A DNA stretch of 64,000 nt from Corythucha ciliata (GCA_038030265.1 CM075940.1:29488940-29552939); one strand, 5' to 3'. Shown: positions 44,150 to 56,249, numbered from the stretch's first letter. Translations and numbers: made by a program. The notes: generated from the sequence alone by a model not told the origin.

Positions 44150-46160
44150 TTTCATGAGAAAACTATCAATTTTATAAGACATCTTAAGCATATGAGCATA
44201 ATGGTTGATTTTATGAGACTATTTTCAGTCTGAAAGGTGTTAATTTGATGAGTACATCAGTCAGTTTGATAAGGAAATAGTAAATTTTATCAAGAAAATG
44301 ACATATTGTATGAGGAATTGTCAATATAACAAGAAAATTGCCCCTTCTGAATGAATTTTCAATTTTCTAAGGAAATTGTTAATTCGAATTGGAAATTGTT
44401 ACTTTCAAGAAGAAATCGTAAATTTTATAGGAATCGTTAATTTTAGCACGAAATTGTCAATTTCACGAGGAAATTGTGACTTATCCATAATGATTTTATA
44501 TTTGGTCCTTGGAACTTATTAATTTTGTCCGATTAATTTTACACGATGGGCAACTGCCCTTTCAGTGATTAATGTTAATACATTAACTATTGGTGGTCGT
44601 TTATTTTGGCTTTAAACTTGTTAATTTTAGTATGAATTGCTGATTATACGAGGAAATTATCAATTTTATGAGGAAATAATCAATTTTATGGGGAAATTGT
44701 CCATATTATGATGAAATTGTATGTCTGATAAGGAAATAGTACATTTTATAAGGAATTGGTCAATTTTATTAGGGAATCGTGAATTTTATGAGGAAATTGT
44801 ATGTTTTATAATGAAATTGTCACTTTTATGAGGGAATGGTCAATTTTATAAGAAAATTGTCGGTTTTATGAGGAAATAGTCATTTTTAGGAGGAAATTCT
44901 CTATTGTAAGAGGAAATTTACAATTTTATCAGGAAATTGTATATTTTATGGGGAAATTGTCCATATTACAAGGAAATTGTCAATTTTATTAGGGAATCGT
45001 TCAATTTTATTAGGGAATCGTGAATTTTATGAGGAAATTGTATGTTTTATAATGAAATTGTCACTTTTATGAGGGAATGGTCAATTTTATAAGAAAATTG
45101 TCGGTTTTATGAGGAAATAGTCATTTTTAGGAGGAAATTCTCTATTTTAAGAGGAAATTTTCAATTTTATCAGGAAATTGTATATTTTATGGGGAAATTG
45201 TCCATATTACAAGGAAATTGTCAATTTTATTAGGGAATCGTGAATTTTATGATGAAATTGTATGTCTGATAAGGAAATAGTACATTTTATAAGGAATTGG
45301 TCAATTTTATTAGGAAATTGTCGGTTTTGAAAGGACCTTGTCAATTCTATGAGGAAAAAAATAATTAATTTGATGAGAAAATTGCATATTTTATGAGGAA
45401 ATTATATATTTTATGAGGAAATTTTCAATTTTATCAGGAAATTGTATATTTTATGGGGAAATTGTCCATATTACAAGGAAATTGTCAATTTTATTAGGGA
45501 ATCATGAATTTTATGAGGAAATTATATGTTTTATAATGAAATTGTCACTTTTATGAGGGAATGGTCAATTTTATAAGAAAATTGTCGGTTTTATGAGGAA
45601 ATAGTCATTTTTAGGAGGAAATTCTCTATTTTAAGAGGAAATTTTCAATTTTATCAGGAAATTGTATATTTTATGGGGAAATTGTCCATATTACAAGGAA
45701 ATTTGTCAATTTTATCAGGGAATCTTGAATTTTATGAGGAAATTGTATGTTTTATAAGGAAATTGTCACTTTTATGAGGAAATGGTCAATTTTATAAGAC
45801 AATTGTTGGTTTTATGAGGAAGTAGTCAATTTTAGGAGGAAATTCTCTATTTTATGAGGAAATTTTCAATTTTATCAGGAAATTGTATATTTTATGATGG
45901 AATCAATAATTTTATGAGAAAATTGTCGGTTTTGTGAGGAAATTGTCAATTTTAAGATGAAATCTTCTATTTTATGAGCAATTTGTTAACTTTATGAGAA
46001 GAAAAATAATCAATTTTAAAGGGAAATTGTCTATTTAATGAGAAAAGTGTCGATTTCGTAAGGAAATTGTCAATTTTATCAGGAAATTGCATATTTCATG
46101 AGGACATTGTATATTTTATGAGGACATTTTCAATTTCATGAGGAGACTGTCTAATGTATG
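44150..46160 (+). repeat. 20-bp minisatellite with 220-bp higher-order repeat
   Basis: About 100 units of AATTTTATGAGGAAATTGTC. From 44761 a block of 11 units is repeated almost exactly: 44761-44980, 45002-45221 and 45486-45706 each run from CAATTTTATTAGGGAATCG through TATGTTTTATAATGAAATTG, GTCGGTTTTATGAGGAAATA, and TTATGGGGAAATTGTCCATA. Lengths are 220, 220 and 221 bp. Outside these blocks single units are more diverged. This is a textbook higher-order repeat: an old array with a more recent multi-unit amplification. No coding sequence. Confidence 0.93.
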
Positions 46161-46429
46161 AGCAGGTGATTTTTGGAAATATGTTTGCCAGTTGACCAAT
46201 TTCAGTGACCGAATGTGCCGATTTTTCGCCGTAACAACCGTTTTAGAGGCCTCCTTGACGGGGATGAAGGTAAAATGTGTTCTCACCCCTCCCCACTTAT
46301 CCCATCGGCCTAATTTCTTAATTTTCTAATACAAAAAATGTAACCCGAAAGCTCACTGTCTCCGTTTCCCAAAAGCCGGATTTTATATTGCAGTGTCTGA
46401 TATCTGATCTGATAACAAAAAATCTTTGA

Positions 46430-46965
46430 ATGCGGCCTTAGAATCCAGAACATTCTACCGAAAAACCAGTTCATGCGCGTTTGGCTCTTTTAAAGACGAA
46501 ATATCGCAATTGAGTCTGTTTCGAATCTCAAGTTTCGCCGAACAAAAACCAAATTTGGATTTGGCCAACAAAACCATTTGGTTTCAAAACCAAATTTTAC
46601 GAATTTTGCTCGTTCAAACCCAAATTTTAAGGATTTTTTATCTCTCAAAAACAAAATTTCGGTGGTTTGCCTCTTCCAAACCCCAATTTCGCGGCCATTC
46701 GCTCTCAGAAAACTAAATTTTGCGAATTCTTCAAACCCCGTTGTCATGGGGTTTGCTGTTTCGTAAAAACGAATTTCGTTGGTTTTGCTCTTTCAAAAAC
46801 CAATTTCACGAACTTTGGCTCTTTCAAACCCCAATTTCGTGAACTTGGCTCCTAAACCCTAATTTTAAGGATTTTCGCTCTTTGACAAACCAAATTTTTT
46901 GGATTTGTCTCTTTCAAAACCCAATTTTGGTGATTTACGATTTATGATAAACCAAATTTTAGGGT
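46430..46965 (-). repeat. Degenerate array, type 3 (minus orientation)
   Basis: Plus-strand units read GGCTCTTTCAAACCCCAATT, TCGTGAACTT or TTTGCTCTTTCAAAAACCAA, TTTCACGAAC, period roughly 32-38 bp. The anchor GCTCTTTCAAA...CCAATTT is the complement of AAATTGGTTTTTGAAAGAGC used at 20640-21060. Several overlapping frames are open but all are repeat translations. Confidence 0.75.
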
Positions 46966-47117
46966 AAAAACGCTTTCTATAATTTGATTTAATACGAAAA
47001 ACTAGTTTGGCTCATTTGAAAACCAAAGGGCGTGACTTTGGCCTTTTCAGACGACAATGTCGTCACGGAAATTCTCGCTCGTCCACAACCAATGTCTTGG
47101 ATTCGGCTTCTTCACTG

Positions 47118-47335
47118 TCGTGCGTGAAGTTGTTGTCACACATTTGGTTTCTCAAAAAAAATTGTAAATTGCAGGGCTAACCAAACGAAAATTCGGGATA
47201 AACAAACGACGCTGTGTCTGAATATGTCGCTAAACGAACGATGGGGTCTTGTGTGCTGTTTGCTTGAAGTTGGTGGCACAAACGTTGTCTTTTTCTTATA
47301 AATAAATATTTTGCAGGGCTAAACAAACGAAAATG
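47118..47335 (+). repeat. Two tandem copies of a ~140-bp unit
   Basis: Both copies contain GAAGTTGKTGKCACA, a T/A-rich stretch, TGCAGGGCTAAMCAAACGAA, AAT and CG. The copies begin near 47126 and 47266. Internally GATAAACAAACGACG and GCTAAACGAACGATGG suggest a smaller 40-bp repeat within the unit. Confidence 0.6.
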
Positions 47336-47339
47336 TCTC

Positions 47340-48030
47340 GAATTTAGTCGCTAATAATTGCACATGTTCCTAATTTCAGTTGCTAATTAGCGCTATTTCT
47401 CATTTTCAGCCGGGAATCAGCACTTATTCTCAATTCAAGTCGAGAGTGATCACGTTTCAGACGCGAATCGACTGCAAATAATCCATTTTTCTCGATCTCC
47501 AAGTCATTAATTAGCGAATTTGCTCAATTTTCAAAAAGTCGAATGAGGTGTTTTTATTTTTTGCAGCTAGAAATGATCGGTTTTCCTGGATTTTAGCCAC
47601 AGTGAAGATCTCTTTTCCAATTTTAAAGCCTCGAATTATAACGCTGTTCCTCGATTTTAGCCGCGAATGATAGTTTTTTTTTTTCTCAATTTTACCCATG
47701 AATTAGCACATTTTCTTATTAGATGTGAATTAGTGTTTTTTCTCAATTTTTGTCTTTCATTTTCCCCAATTTTAGCCTCGAATGATAGGTTTTTTACCAC
47801 TTATATGAGTCCCGAATTAGCGTTTTTTCTCAATTCCGGCTGTGAATCAACGTTTTTATACAGCGATTTCAGCCATGAATTATCGCGTTTGATCAAGTTT
47901 AGCCGCCGACTTGTCCCAAGAACAGCACGTTAGCGTTTTTTGGTCTGGAAGTTGCATCGAGAAACCGCGAATCATCACATTTTCTCAATTTTAGCCAAGA
48001 ATGAGCACTTTTTCCATGCGTTTACCCTCG
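47340..48030 (-). repeat. Degenerate 30-bp array, type 1 (minus orientation)
   Basis: Units of CTCAATTTTAGCCGCGAATT, AGCGTTTTTT, for example 47800-47850 and 47970-48005. It follows the type 3 block at 46430 and the 140-bp repeat. The same type 1 to type 3 neighbourhood is seen in the elements at 18991 and 60130. Confidence 0.8.
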
Positions 48031-48044
48031 TATACTAGCAGCCC

Positions 48045-48110
48045 CCTTAAAGTTAGGGGTTAAGTAGGGGTTAAGTCGAGTCCGACTTAACTTTAAGCCA
48101 TCCACCGTAA
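48045..48110. repeat. CTTAAAGTTA inverted repeat with GGGGTTAAG motifs
   Basis: CTTAAAGTTA at 48056 faces TTAACTTTAAG at 48087-48097, with GGGGTTAAGTAGGGGTTAAG in the loop and GTCGAGTCCGAC, itself a near palindrome, at its end. Likely a small foldback element end. GGGGTTA is a chance resemblance to telomeric DNA and appears only twice. Confidence 0.5.
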
Positions 48111-48239
48111 CTGCGTCAAAATGATAAGTTTTTGACGGAAAAATCAAGTTTTTGCCAACACCCCACTTCCAAATCACCAGCTGCGGCCCTACGGCAAACC
48201 CTACAAACGGACATTTCAAACAGAAGACGCGGTCAATTT

Positions 48240-51200
48240 AGCCTCAAGCTTAAGATTTTAATAGTTCTAAACTGGAAATTTTGAGTGGAAACTGGCTACT
48301 CAGCTGAATATACCGAGCAATTCCATTTCTGAATTTATTAAACTCTCACTCACTCTTGTACAATGATAGTAATATCCGCTCATACGACAAAAACGATTTA
48401 TTTATATGCATTTTCCTGTTTAAGCCTCTTCATCGCCCCCTTCGACCAATGACATCCTTCACTTCAAAGCCTTTATGTTGTTCAATTCTGTATGTTGTAT
48501 GTAATTCAAAAAGTAAGATCCTCTTAGGACGATCTGATCCGATAAGAATCAAGTGCGCTGGTTTGCATTTAGTTGATAGATTCATTTATAAGGGAATAAT
48601 TGTTTCAATTGAATGCAAATGGCTCAATCCCCTAATCATAAAAGAACGGTTTGTTTTACGTGTAATGTGAATTCGTATCATTTACTGAGTTCAGTGTAAA
48701 TAACTGACGTTTTTTATAATATTTTGATGGTGTGAAGAAATTAATGAGTTTACCCGTTATGAACTACTTAGAAAGTTAGTACAGTATTTACAAATTTCAT
48801 ACCCTGATCCCCCCTCCCCAATTCTCATTACCGTCATTATTACTGTAAGAGAAACTTCGTGAGAAATATTGGATACAAACTACCCGCACACTTTAATTCA
48901 GCGTTACTAACTCTTTCAGGAAAAAAGGGAAAGTTTGAAAATAATGAAGAAAAACGTGCTTCCCGAATTACACGAGGTAATTTTTTTTCCCCTCTCCTTA
49001 ACGTTTAAGTTAGGGAGGGACTCCTAAACAAAATAGTTATTGCAATTTGTCTCTTTTCAAGCCTATCGGTTTTTGTTAATAAATTGCGGGGAAACCGTCG
49101 CTAATGTCGAGACAGTTTTCATCCTTTCTAAAAAGAAAAAAAAAAGAAAAAAAGGGGGAATTAAGTGGGTCCACCTCTGTTATGCTTCAGGGGAAATTAG
49201 CAGATGACGCGAGTCAATTTCAAAGCCCTTCAAGAGGTATATAAAATGTTTTAATTCCTGTAATGTTGCTTTTAAACTATTAAAGCTTTAGGTTCTCCAA
49301 TTACCTCTTCTGAATTAAAGGCGGCGGGAATAAGAAGAAGGGCGTTTAGTGATAAAATCGGAGTTGTGCAGGTGTTGCCCTGTTTCCTATTGTGCCTTTT
49401 GTTTGCCTGAGTTAAATTGGGAGCAGTAATGAAATTGAGCAATACCGGACTCAAATTGTTTTTTTTTAAAGCCGATTTGTGCGAGTTTAATCACTGCAGA
49501 AGTGGTGAAAAACAAGAAACTTGACTTTTATGGTTTGAGTTACTTTTTGGTTATTTTAGCCGCGCTGAAATTGTTTTTTTTTTTTGGATTGAGGAGGGTG
49601 AGTCCTGATGGAATCGTCACATTCGCTATCGCCAAACGGAGAAAACGACCCGGTGTGGATTCACAATAAAATATTCTCTTCTCCGTCTCGCTCTTTCTTG
49701 CACGAACGGTACAGTACGTGGCTTTCTTGAACAATTTGTCAAGTAGTCCGTTTACTGCTTGAGAAAATCCAGTAGAAAAACTCTTGGTTGGATTTAAATT
49801 CTTACCCCCCCCCCTCTTGATACCATATACTTGGACAGCCTCACGCATCATAGTACGTTCAATAGCATAACCGGTCAACCGTACAAATAGTCATGAACGT
49901 TTCAAGAATGTTATTAGTGTGACCTTGAGGCCACTCACTAAAAGTTGGCCTTCTTTTTGATGATTGAATAAACTTTAGCCTTTTCCCCTTCAGGTAACTT
50001 CAACTTTGTGTATACCTAAAATTATGTTCTGCCATGAAAAAAAACTTGGTCCCCTCATTTCGGCGGACTTATTTCTTTAAGTTATAAGACGCTATGTTTT
50101 CTACCTCTTGAGAATTCTATTCTCCTATTTTCTTTTAGTTCTTGTCTATTCGAAAAAGCTTTTTACCCCTTCTCTATCCGAAAAAGGTGGTAAACAAATA
50201 CATAAATACGCTCTAAAGGGTCAAACTCTGTTTTTTTGGAAGGGGGGGGGAGGAGTTATTGCCGGGGTAGCATGTGTTGGCCATCGTTCATTGTGAAAAC
50301 TACTACGGGGTTGGTTATGAATTGATTGTTATGACTGTTGAAATTTTAGCTTCCAGTTCGTCATATGTTATCAACTTATAATAATAAAGGAAAACAAAAT
50401 TGATGATCGATGAAAGCTTGATGATCAATCAATCAGTCTCGGCCTCAATGAATAAATTCGTGCCCGTGGTCCCGGGGCGGCCCGCAAAACGCTGGAGTTG
50501 TGGAGGGGGGGGGGAGAAAGGCTTTCCCACTCACCTCAGTATAAATTGATTTTTCCCAGTACTTAAAAGACAGTACCCCGCCTGTAATCTACTCTACAGC
50601 GTCTCATTATGCAATACAATTAATAATTTGTTTTTCAAAGTGTTTTACTTTAATTCCACCAGTACTAGTTTTACTTTTACTCGAGTTTCCACCACCTTAA
50701 TTAAAATGAAAAAAAAAAAGTATGCGATGAAATTTCATCGTATTTATAAAAATAAAAATAAAAATCACCGTATAATTAAAACTAACGGATACTGTAGAAT
50801 GTTCGATGGAGGTAGTAACATCAAAACTAAATTAATTCAAAACATGGATGAAAAGTTGTGTGTTTGTTTAATTCTAAATCGTTCTTTGCGATAAATTGTA
50901 ATTCATGTACGATGTACGTCACAGCACTCAGACCTAATATTTTTTTTTTTATTCTACATGAAATAAAATTTATTCAAAAAATATTACGAAGCTGTTCGTT
51001 AATTATTAAAATAAATTATTGATGCAAAGTGGTGTGGGGCTTTTAAAAACAGAAAGAGAACTACTGTGAAAAAGAAACGCTGAATACTGGAGAAAAATGT
51101 CGGAGCGGTGTTTGGTGGAGGGGGGAGGTATGATGGAACTAAGCAGCACTCTCTGGGGGGGGGGTCCCTCCCCCTCTCTAAAATTTTAAAGGCTGCACAT

Positions 51201-52770
51201 ATTTTAGGCCGCAGCTATTTATAATTTTTAAAAACATGTCGTCAATTTTTCTCTTAATTCGAATTATGGCCACAAACTTTCCCGATTTCTTAATGGGGGG
51301 ATAATGGAGGGGGGGAGGTGTGAAACATTTTTAATTTTCAGTTTGATAATTTCATAATTTAAAGGGGTGATATTGGTATTAGCGAAGGGGTGGATTAGTT
51401 TCCGAAAGAAAGAAAGAAAGTAGTTCCCTTTTTTTTTTCGTTGTTTACGAACTTCCAAGGCTTCTTTCCCATTTCCCTTTCATTACTTCGAAATATGCAT
51501 CTTCTCTATTGTTTTTTTTCTTCACTCTATTTCTTATTCAAAATGAGCAATTGGCTATGTAGAAGATAATTCATTTAGCAGAGAATGTCCGTCCTTTGAA
51601 TGACCCAGCACCAGCGGTCTCGAACGTGCTCATTGATCATTATTATTCTCTCTGTTAAACTCTCTAGGGTCACCCTCCCGACGAAATTTGTGACGAAAAG
51701 CGGATCGTGAGGTCTGGGAGAGTCATTTTGCAGTATTTTATAGACACGGTGCATTGAACTTGACATCTTTTGATGGTTTAAAGTCGATGGTAGGATGACG
51801 GAAGCAAAGCGGGTAAAAGCGTTCGTATCTTGAGGAGTATGACGTAGGTTTCGAGGGTATATGTCCGCGATGGATGTGTGTGTGTGAGAGGGGAGGGAGA
51901 GGGGAGTGAGTGAAGCTGGTTAATGCAATTCAAGCCAATTTCCTTGGCTTTATGCTACAAGACTGTCTTTGTCTTTTGTGACGGGGAGCGAAATAACTGT
52001 GGCTTCGACAAAATTAATCTTGCTAATGATTTCATTAATCACGTCACTTCCTCAAGCTTGGATCCTACTTTTATTGCAATTCGTAGCGACTAGTTGTGCC
52101 TGGTTTGCCTTTATAACACCCTGTTTGACGTGTAAATAGAAAACCTCGGTTATGGGATTTCCAAATCGAGGCGCAGACTGAATTTTCTGAAACCGAGACC
52201 AAATATCACTCGTACACATTAATGTGAGACTATACTAATGATGGGTATCAGTTCAATATTTATTTGTCTATCCGACCTGCTATGTTGAAAAATGTGTATT
52301 TGACCCAGCATCAGCGACGCCCCCCCCCCACCCAATACTGGAGTACATATTTGTACCACAAAACGAGAAATGACCAATTTTACTAAGAGATCAAACTAAA
52401 CTTTCAATTGAGTTGGTATACATTCTATTGTGAATACTTACATCGAACTTTTTTTTTCTTCAGATTTGGCAATACTGGTGCACCTGAGGATAATGCTCAC
52501 TTTCAAAGCAAATGGAACAGCCTTTTATCGTTTCAAAGGTAATGCACACATTTCTATGTTTTTTTTCCCCCTTGCGTTTTTTAAAGGTGTAAGGGTCTTT
52601 GTATCCTCCTCGTTAGCGCTCAACGGGAAAGCTCTATTGAACAAAACTCATTGCTATTCTATACATATAGCTATAAACCATAAACTAAGGGGTCGGTAGC
52701 GTATTCTTACATTAGTCGTCATCGTCGATCGTGGAAAATTCCTTGTGAACCTCAAGCAGTACTTGTGACT
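48240..52770. other. No gene seen
   Basis: AT-rich sequence with G/C runs at 49806-49815, 50244-50252, 50504-50513, 51156-51164, 51310-51315 and 52319-52329. A minus-strand frame at 49878-49540 (112 residues) has balanced composition (for example RKSETEKRIFYCESTPGRFL), but no family was recognised and no splice chain could be built. It could be an exon; evidence is thin. Confidence 0.4.
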
Positions 52771-52771
52771 C

Positions 52772-52905
52772 AGTGGCGGATTTACGGGGTTGGGAGTTTA
52801 ACTCCCCCCCCCCTCCCAACTAGTGATGAGCAAGACCAAGACCAACTCACTACTCGCAAGACCAAGACCAGTCTTGCGAGACCACCAACATCTGTTTCAC
52901 CCGAT
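52772..52905 (+). mobile_element. Two adjacent transposon ends: CAGTGGCGGATTTACGG and CTAGTGATGAGCAAGACC
   Basis: CAGTGGCGGATTTACGGGGT at 52772 followed by a poly-C tract at 52804-52813 is the recurrent end type of invertebrate DNA elements. At 52817 CTAGTGATGAGCAAGACCAA begins, and AAGACCA repeats follow to 52890. The same end in the opposite orientation closes the segment at 21176. AAGACCAAGACC recurs at 53358-53390, so this copy may extend to about 53400. Confidence 0.6.
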
Positions 52906-53782
52906 TGAGACCCAAGAAAAATCGTCCCTTTGACCCTGAACAATGAAATGATTTCGTTATTCTCGCATTTTATCAACAATCTTGTTTGTTTCTTTCCGAC
53001 ATTACATTTTTTTTGTAGAAACGTTTGCGAACAGCATCAGCATTACATCTCCCTCTTCTCTAACAACCAAGTCATTTATCGAGATTTTTCTTTTTACATG
53101 AGAAAAATACCTACAAAGCCAATATGGCTACTTTTAACGTGAATATCGACATGCATTTTTCTCGCTTTAAAACACATGGGTTCCAGTAGGACCCCCCCCC
53201 CCCCCAAGAACTATAACTTGAACCCCTCAAGAAATCATTAAATCCGAAAGTTAATTATTCTCTACTCTAATTCATGATATTATGTGCGTTTACATAACTA
53301 GTACACTCGATTTCAATCGCGATGCATACATTATGCATACGTTGCGTACATTTTTGCAAGACCAAGACCGCCTTTTCCTATGCAAGACCACACCACGGGT
53401 GAGGCAGAAGATGGTGTCTACTTAGCGTGTCCATGGTCTTTAGAAAGATTTATTTTATCTTTTACCAAAGGTTTGTCAAAGGGAGAGCACAGATGATTCC
53501 TCGACCCCTCCCTACCATTCAAGCATCCATCGTCAACGCGCAGCATCAATTTTCTCGTCCTATTTCCGCGCCATTCATTGATTAAAAAGTCTAGAGTCCA
53601 AAGTCAAAATTAGTGCACACTTAGCAGTGTCCTATTTTTCAAATAAGTCGAAACATGGACGTACCTAGCTCAAGAGACAGGAGAGATAGCTAAGGCCCCG
53701 AGCGTAACCGTTTCAGATAATGATATAGTGGGGGGGGAGGCGGAGGGGTCACAGGTTTCATCAAACTATGGGTTCTCCAGAG

Positions 53783-54072
53783 CGCACCTCGATGGTGTAA
53801 TATGCTCGCTTCGCAACCCAGCGAGCCTGGGTTCGAATCCAGCCATTGCCCATTGCACTATAAAGGCTGCGGCGAGCTGTGACACGGCACAACTCGGCTT
53901 CGTGTGGGCGTTCCCGGCGATGTGCGTTCAACAAACCGCGCACCGACCGAAACGCCCGCGTAGTACGGGTGTGGAGTGCACAGTTAGATCTGGGTATGGC
54001 GCGGCGTAGGAGCCCAAGGGAGGCTTAGGCGCCTGCCGGGTTCAAAGCCCGGCGCCCCCGACAAAAAAAAAA
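53783..54072 (+). mobile_element. tRNA-derived SINE, copy 2 (longer head)
   Basis: Same family as 24301-24546. Head CGCACCTCGATGGTGTAATA lacks a few bases of the A box of copy 1, but keeps GCGAGCCTGGGTTCGAATCC with a full B box (53829-53839), which copy 1 lost. The shared body follows (GAGCTGTGACACGGCAC, GTGTGGGCGTTCC, GCGCACCGACCG, CACAGTTAGATCTGGGTATG), then GCCGGGTTCAAAGCCCGGCG (54035-54054) and a poly-A tail. Between the two copies the body is over 90% alike by eye. No target duplication could be recognised. Confidence 0.85.
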
Positions 54073-55555
54073 TGTGGTGCCGAAACGGTTCCAGTGAGGC
54101 GTAGCAGAACTCTTAGAAAGACCCGACTCACCCACCATGAGAGCCCCCCCCCCCTTATGGCGGTGCAGGGGACATCACACTATACCGCATTGCCATCCTC
54201 CAGCTAGCTAGTGGTACAGCGAGAGGTGTTATGAAGAAAAACGCCAATTCGTAACTAAAATTGTGAAAAACCACTAATAATTAGCGGATAAATTAAGAAA
54301 AAGCGTTAATTCGCTGTTAAAGTGTACAAGAAAATCGCTAATTCACGGCTAAAAAAGAGAAGAAACCCCAATTCGAGGTTAAAATTTAGAAAAACACCAG
54401 TTCGCGGCCTCTGAAGGCAACTTTGTGACTAAAATGAAAAAAAAAAAACGCTAATCCATGGCCCAAATAGGAAAAAAATGTCTAAATAATGAGTAAAATT
54501 GAGATAAAACTCTAATTCGCGGCTAAAATTAAACGTCAATTCGACGCTAAAATTGAGGGAAAGTGGTAAAATCGACGGCTAATACAGAGAGAAACGCTGA
54601 TGCATGTCTAAAATGGAGACGCGGATAAAATCAATATTGACAAGTGCTAATCGGCGATTTGTAACATAGAAATACGCTATATCATGGCTGAAATAGAGAA
54701 AAACCGCTAATTTGCGGATAAATTAAGGAAAACGCCAATTCACGGCTAAAACAGATAAACGTGCTAATTTTTGTCTAAAATTGAGAATAATTGCTAATTC
54801 ACGGCGACAACATTGAGAAAAAGCAGCGATGAATCGCTCAGCAGGTTTATCTATTCCAGAAAAAAAAAGCGCTAGTTCATGGTTTCTCGAAGTAACTTAC
54901 GTGACTGACGTTCACCGCTAGCTAAAGTTTTTAGTTTTAAATCATTGATTCGAGGATAATATTTCGAAAAAGAGCTCAGTGGCCTCTAAAATTAAGGAAA
55001 ATACTCCTATTCTTCAGGCAGGGTATTTTAAGTCAACTTGTCTGTTGAAATAGAGAAATTGCGCAAGCCCCAAGTTTCTTTAGGCCCTTAAGAGGCTAAA
55101 ATTGAGAAGGCGCGCAAGTGTGCTAATCTAGGGGCAAGTACGGGGCAAAATGTTTCAAAAATGCGCTAATGTTCGCGGCTAAAATGTCATATAAGGGTAA
55201 ATTCGTAGCAAAAATCACTAATTCGTGTCTAAAAATTAAGAAAAGCGTGTAATCGTGGCCATAATTTCGGAGAAAAAGCGCTAGTTCGAGGCTATAAAAT
55301 TAAGAAAAAGCGTCAGCGTTGGAAAAGCGTCAATTCCGGGCTAAAGCTAAGATGAGGCGCTCACTCACGGCTAAAATTGAGGAGAACGCTAATTCGCGGA
55401 TCGAGTAGAGGAAATCAGCGAATTTGCGGCTAAAATTGAGTAGAAGCGATAATTCTCGCCTAAAGTTGAAAAATAATTCGCGGCTCAAACTTGGAAAACT
55501 CGCTATATATCCCAACAAAAATAAAGCGCTAATTCGCGGCTAAAATAGAGAAAAT

Positions 55556-55965
55556 GAATTAATTGAATTTAGAAGACCCTTTCTCCGGACAATCATGGGA
55601 TTACTCCCCTCCTCACCGCACCACCATAGTCACAACTGTGAATTCGAGGGAGTGGAGAGGCTGAACATAAAGAAATAAATCTGTATATTAAATACTTACT
55701 ATTCTTTACTTGTTTTGAGTTCCGAGTTGCTCCCCAGGTAGGATTCGAACCCACGACCTCCTAGTTTCGTGCCAGGTGCTCTAACCAACTGAGCTATCCC
55801 GGGAGTAAAGAATTGTAAGTAATTAATTTAAAGATTAATTTCTTTATTTTCAGCCTCCCCACTCCCTCGAATTCACAGTTGTGACTAGGCTGGTGTGGTG
55901 AGGAAGGGAGTAATCCCAAAATTGTCCGGAGAAAGGGTCTTCTAAATTAAATTAACTCACTAATT
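55556..55965. mobile_element. Palindromic element with tRNA-like core
   Basis: The left arm 55560-55711 and right arm 55804-55958 are reverse complements over about 150 bp at roughly 90% identity. Matching landmarks are TTTAGAAGACCCTTTCTCCG, GACAAT, GGGATTACTCCC, AGTCACAACTGTGAATTCGA, GGGAGTGG and ATTCTTTACT. Between the arms lies only the tRNA-like unit (55728-55805, minus). Read on the minus strand, tRNA then left arm has SINE order (head, body). The right arm is a second, inverted copy of the body on the other side of the head. Confidence 0.85.
55728..55805 (-). tRNA. tRNA-like unit (degenerate), core of palindromic element
   Basis: The minus strand reads CTCCCGG, GATAGCTCAGTTGGTTAGAG (A box region), anticodon stem CCTGG/CTAGG around CACGAAA, GTGGGTTCGAATCCTAC (B box and T arm), CTGGGGAGCA. 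There is one base too many between acceptor and D arm, a mispair in the acceptor, and A instead of T before the anticodon, so it is unlikely to be a working tRNA. It is best seen as a SINE head with intact Pol III boxes. Confidence 0.6.
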
Positions 55966-56249
55966 GACGGACATATAAAGAAAACAAAAAAAAGAAAATG
56001 CGTAATTCGCGGCTATATAGTTGAAAAAAGGCACTCATTCACTCAATTCTCGGATCATCGTGAAAAAATCCGCTAATTCCCGACGAAAAAAGAGGACTAG
56101 TTTATAATTAGAGGCTAAATTAATAAAAGCTCTAATTCCTGGCTAAAATTGAGAAAACACCAATTCGCAGTTCTTACTGTCAAGCTCGTGGCTAAAATAA
56201 ATCAATTTATCACCTCCTCGATCTCGGACCACCCGCCCCTAAGAGAGGT

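Larger units (their letters stand above)
54225..56180 (+). repeat. Degenerate 30-bp tandem array, type 1, split by a palindromic element
   Basis: Units of GCTAATTCGCGGCTAAAATT, GAGAAAAAC over 54225-55555 and again 55975-56180. The palindromic tRNA-containing element at 55556-55965 interrupts the array, so the array existed before that insertion. Some units lengthen to about 40 bp near 54830-55080. No gene. Confidence 0.85.

Noticed and set aside
43555..44157. 200-residue plus-strand frame, Cys/Lys/Arg-rich
   Set aside because: The second half is periodic with the ~30-bp array at 43785-44100, and the first half has no recognisable domain, start context or splice support.
44150..46160. CRISPR-like array
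   Set aside because: Units are contiguous 20-mers without unique spacers, and the surrounding DNA is eukaryotic with introns and retrotransposons.
48056..48097. Interstitial telomeric repeat (GGGGTTA)
   Set aside because: Only two copies occur, inside an inverted repeat; no longer tract exists.
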